NCBI GenBank assembly: GCA_003244035.1
Contig: QHBV01000168.1
Location: forward strand, 10,312-25,522
Source: Solirubrobacterales bacterium
GTDB taxonomy: Bacteria > Actinomycetota > Thermoleophilia > Solirubrobacterales > Solirubrobacteraceae
Direction: 5' to 3'
Length of the DNA: 15,211 bases
In this document: positions 13,772 to 15,211 of the stretch, piece after piece
Layout of the letters: the number at the start of each line of letters is the position of its first letter
How positions within the stretch are numbered: the stretch's first letter is position 1
Translations under genes and position numbers: made by a program
The notes under the pieces: model-generated
Seen by the model: the letters and a program-made list of their open reading frames with translations, nothing else
What the model was told of the DNA's origin: nothing
Database searches by the model: none

Positions 13772-14277
13772 CGCGTTTCGTCTCCCCGGGACGGCCGGCA
13801 GGCCGCTACCTGCTCGCGCTCGAGCAGCTTCGACAGCGCGGCGGCGAGCTTGCCGCGCTCGCTCTCGCTCAAGGTCCCGGTGAACTGACGCAGGTCGCTG
13901 AGGCGAGCGGCGTTGAGGCGGCGGCAGACGTCGCGCCCGGCTTCCGTCGGCCCGACGCGCTTGCAGCGGCGGTCGGCCACGTCCTCGTGGCGCCAGGCGA
14001 AGCCGCGGTGGACGAGATCGTCGACCGCGCGGCTGGTCGCCGGCAGCGACAGCCCCACGAGCTCGGCAGCCTGCTTGAGCGTCAGCTCGTGTGCGGCGGC
14101 TTCGAGGTGGTGCAGCAGCTTGATCTGCGTGAGCGTCAGCTCGAGCGCCCCGACGGCCTCGAACAGGTCGGCGTTGCAGTCCTTGTGCAGGAACACGACC
14201 AAGGCGTAGAGGTCGCCCGCCAGATCCGTCTCCGGCTCACCGGCCACCGATGTCTCGTCGAAGGTGATTGCTTGCAT
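13768..14277 (-). CDS. MarR-family repressor of the adjacent efflux gene
   Basis: 169 residues. The winged helix lies at about 45-115: LTLTQIKLLHHLEAAAHELT, the recognition helix LVGLSLPATSRAVDDLVHRG (73-92), and the wing with the MarR signature DVADRRCKRVGPTEAGRDV (99-117). Long helices at both ends form the dimer interface. MarR proteins normally repress their own operon and release DNA on binding a phenolic or lipophilic ligand. Here a double palindrome covers the gene's start, as expected for autoregulation, and the efflux gene is coupled downstream. The ATG at 14277 is the second of two overlapping ATG-like positions in TGCATGCATG and gives the frame that begins MQAITFDE. The lipoprotein gene ends 24 nt upstream. 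Confidence 0.9.
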   Translation of the reverse strand: MQAITFDETSVAGEPETDLAGDLYALVVFLHKDCNADLFEAVGALELTLTQIKLLHHLEAAAHELTLKQAAELVGLSLPATSRAVDDLVHRGFAWRHEDVADRRCKRVGPTEAGRDVCRRLNAARLSDLRQFTGTLSESERGKLAAALSKLLEREQVAACRPSRGDETR

Positions 14278-14293
14278 GCATGCAATTATTGCA
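14272..14293. promoter_or_regulatory. MarR operator: two overlapping palindromes over the marR start
   Basis: TTGCATGCATGCAA (14272-14285) is a perfect 14-bp palindrome. TGCAAT-T-ATTGCA (14281-14293) is a perfect inverted repeat with a 1-nt centre, and they share five bases. On the minus strand AATAAT (14290-14285) matches the -10 consensus at five of six positions and ends 7 nt before the marR ATG. A MarR dimer bound here would block both the -10 and the start codon. AT-rich in a GC-rich setting. Confidence 0.65.
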
Positions 14294-14301
14294 CACGAGC
14301 G

Positions 14302-14763
14302 CTACGACGCCGACAGGTCGCCGGTTGCGCTGGGGCGTGGCGGCCCGATCTCGAGCCCGGCGGCGTGGACCGAGGACGAGCGCGCCTGGCGGGCTGCCAC
14401 GGTGTACTCGCCCGGCGAGCCCAGGTTCACGGTGACCTGCGCGGTGGCCTGCGGGTTGATCGGGCCGGTGCTCGCGAGCGCCTGCGTCCCAGCGGCGGCG
14501 CGCACCGTCAGCGTCTCGGTATCGCTGGCCTGGTTGGTCGCCACCAACGTGACTGGGCCCGCGCCGACGGATGCCGGCGACAGGGAGACTCTCGCCTCGT
14601 CGATGTAGGCCGTCACGTTGACGGGCGGGGGTGGCCCCGGCCTGGTGGTGAAGGTTGCCCCGCCACCGCATCCCGACGCGGCCAGGGCGCTGATCGCGAC
14701 GATCGCGGCGGTCGCCCTGCGGATCGGCGCCGACCGGATCGCGAGGCCCGGGGGGAAGCTCAG
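14302..14763 (-). CDS. Secreted lipoprotein with cupredoxin-like beta domain; CTG start inferred
   Basis: 153 residues if begun at the CTG at 14763. The signal peptide reads SFPPGLAIRSAPIRRATAAI, then VAISALAASGC with a clear lipobox (LAASGC), so the protein should be anchored outside the membrane by Cys. A Gly/Pro linker follows, then an all-beta domain (about 50-140): VNVTAYIDEARVSLSPASVG, VTLVATNQASDTETLTV and VTVNLGSPGEYTVAA. This resembles cupredoxin-like or Ig-like sandwiches, but copper ligands (His, Cys) are absent. No ATG, GTG or TTG precedes the lipobox in frame; the first canonical one (GTG 14616) would delete the signal. The CTG overlaps the upstream gene's stop as CTGA, with AGGG six nt before it, which supports coupled initiation there. 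Function unknown. Confidence 0.65.
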   Translation of the reverse strand: MSFPPGLAIRSAPIRRATAAIVAISALAASGCGGGATFTTRPGPPPPVNVTAYIDEARVSLSPASVGAGPVTLVATNQASDTETLTVRAAAGTQALASTGPINPQATAQVTVNLGSPGEYTVAARQARSSSVHAAGLEIGPPRPSATGDLSAS

Positions 14764-14963
14764 TCCGCGCCCTGATGCAAGGTCTGCCGCCGGTGCTCGA
14801 GCCGGCGCAACTCGCGCTGGAGCTCGGCCCAGCTCTCGTGCTCGAGGCGCTCGTACTCGTCTCCGGTCAGCTCGTGCAGTCGCTCGCTGTAGGCGCGCCA
14901 GGCGCGACGGATGCCGGCATCGAGCTCTGAGAGCTTGCCGGCGTCATGGGCGATCGTGTTCAT
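14760..14963 (-). CDS. Small helical protein of unknown function (67 residues)
   Basis: No family recognised. The protein is highly charged (many Glu, Arg) with two predicted amphipathic helices, about 8-30 (GKLSELDAGIRRAWRAYSER) and 33-62 (TGDEYERLEHESWAELQREL then RRLEHRRQTL), which could form a hairpin or coiled coil. It has no signal peptide. The ATG at 14963 is well supported by GGAAGGAG (14979-14972), 8 nt upstream, the clearest Shine-Dalgarno site in the window. Its stop overlaps the probable CTG start of the lipoprotein gene, so the two are likely co-translated. It is divergent from the exonuclease gene at the right edge. Confidence 0.7.
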   Translation of the reverse strand: MNTIAHDAGKLSELDAGIRRAWRAYSERLHELTGDEYERLEHESWAELQRELRRLEHRRQTLHQGAD

Positions 14964-14971
14964 TGAAGCGA

Positions 14972-14979
14972 CTCCTTCC
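14972..14979 (-). promoter_or_regulatory. Strong Shine-Dalgarno site of the 67-residue protein
   Basis: GGAAGGAG on the minus strand, 8 nt before the ATG at 14963. TAGCAT (15002-14997) is a possible -10 box upstream that would give a leader of about 25-30 nt, so this gene is leadered, unlike others in the window. Confidence 0.6.
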
Positions 14980-14981
14980 CT

Positions 14982-15011
14982 CGCTCGGTGGAAACGATGC
15001 TACTCCGAGCG
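14982..15011. repeat. Inverted repeat in divergent promoter region
   Basis: CGCTCGG (14982-14988) and CCGAGCG (15005-15011) are perfect 7-nt inverted arms with a 16-nt centre. They flank the possible TAGCAT -10 box and lie just upstream of the Shine-Dalgarno site at 14972. They could be an operator shared with the plus-strand gene, or a hairpin at the 5' end of the mRNA. Confidence 0.4.
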
Positions 15012-15058
15012 CCGGTCATGGATCGGCCAGGCTCGCCGAGGCAGCGCTGCAAGGCGCC

Positions 15059-15211
15059 GTGCACGCCGTCCGGCACTGGTCGTATCACCGCGCCGGAGTG
15101 GATCTGCGCCAGCATCCCATCGCGACGGCCGAGTTGCTCGTCGTCGACACCGAGACGAACGGGCTCGGAGGCGAGCACTGCGAGCTGACCGAGGTCGGAT
15201 CGGTGCTGGTC
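15059..15211 (+). CDS. DnaQ-like 3'-5' exonuclease, 5' end only
   Basis: The frame runs off the right edge. It reads RHWSYHRAGVDLRQHPIATA, then ELLVVDTETNGLGGEHCELT and EVGSVLV. The strand LLVVDTETNG carries the DxE metal-binding motif (Exo I) of the DEDD exonuclease family (DNA polymerase III epsilon, RNase T and similar), and ELTEVGSVLV is the second strand. The start is uncertain. GTG 15059 is the first canonical codon close to the domain, but G/C-ending codons seem to begin by about 15020 and the frame is open back to a TTG at 14963. The rest of the protein, which would tell a polymerase subunit from a UvrC-fused or stand-alone nuclease, is outside the window. Confidence 0.7.
   Translation, partial: MHAVRHWSYHRAGVDLRQHPIATAELLVVDTETNGLGGEHCELTEVGSVLV

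Noticed and set aside
14988..15188. Plus-strand 66-codon frame beginning METMLLRAP at the right edge
   Set aside because: A neighbouring frame encodes the DTETNG exonuclease motif with better coding character; this frame is Ser/Arg/Pro-rich and ends inside it.
1..15211. tRNA, rRNA, CRISPR array, insertion sequence or prophage
   Set aside because: No such signatures were recognised by eye; gene spacing is tight and coding is nearly continuous.

Overview
The window is GC-rich DNA (third codon positions are almost all G or C, so long antisense ORFs are everywhere) from an actinobacterium. Gene content and protein style (DivIVA-type protein, ClpS, RsbRD/PucR regulators, MeaA/Ccr, TANNNT -10 boxes placed directly in front of start codons) would suit Thermoleophilia/Solirubrobacterales. 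That placement is inference; no rRNA or other phylogenetic marker is present. I saw no tRNA, rRNA, CRISPR array, insertion sequence or integrase.

Layout. (1) 1-4154, minus strand: a B12-dependent acyl-CoA mutase of the MeaA/ethylmalonyl-CoA type, its GTPase chaperone MeaB (4-nt overlap), and a membrane glycosyltransferase of the ArnT/GT39 type that runs off the left edge. (2) 4225-7243, plus strand: a tight four-gene run of DivIVA-like coiled-coil protein, metallo-beta-lactamase-fold hydrolase, ClpS adaptor and PucR/CdaR-type regulator, with gaps of 6-10 nt. (3) 7301-10498: a molybdate/tungstate locus. On the minus strand lies a secreted protein that joins two sulfite-oxidase-like domains, both without cysteine, to a WtpA-like oxyanion-binding domain; it is broken by two frameshifts. 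It is followed by a ModA-like protein without a signal peptide. A regulator with an HTH and a molybdate-binding TOBE domain is divergent. (4) 10511-14963, minus strand: a small helical protein, a lipoprotein (apparently with a CTG start), MarR, a 14-TM drug-efflux MFS protein, crotonyl-CoA carboxylase/reductase (Ccr), and a small protein coupled to Ccr. (5) The right edge holds the start of a DnaQ-like exonuclease on the plus strand.

How the genes fit together. Ccr makes ethylmalonyl-CoA from crotonyl-CoA, CO2 and NADPH, and MeaA with MeaB isomerises it to methylsuccinyl-CoA. The window therefore carries two signature steps of the ethylmalonyl-CoA pathway in two operons about 6 kb apart. MarR and the efflux pump form a coupled operon with a palindromic operator over the marR start. 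The TOBE regulator probably controls the divergent Mo/W-binding genes in response to oxyanion.

A recurring feature is a TANNNT-like -10 box 6-7 nt before the start codon (meaA, divIVA-like gene, ccr, Mo/W fusion gene; marR has AATAAT at the same distance). This implies leaderless mRNAs. The most unusual items are the Mo/W fusion protein with its regulator, and the lipoprotein with no canonical start codon.
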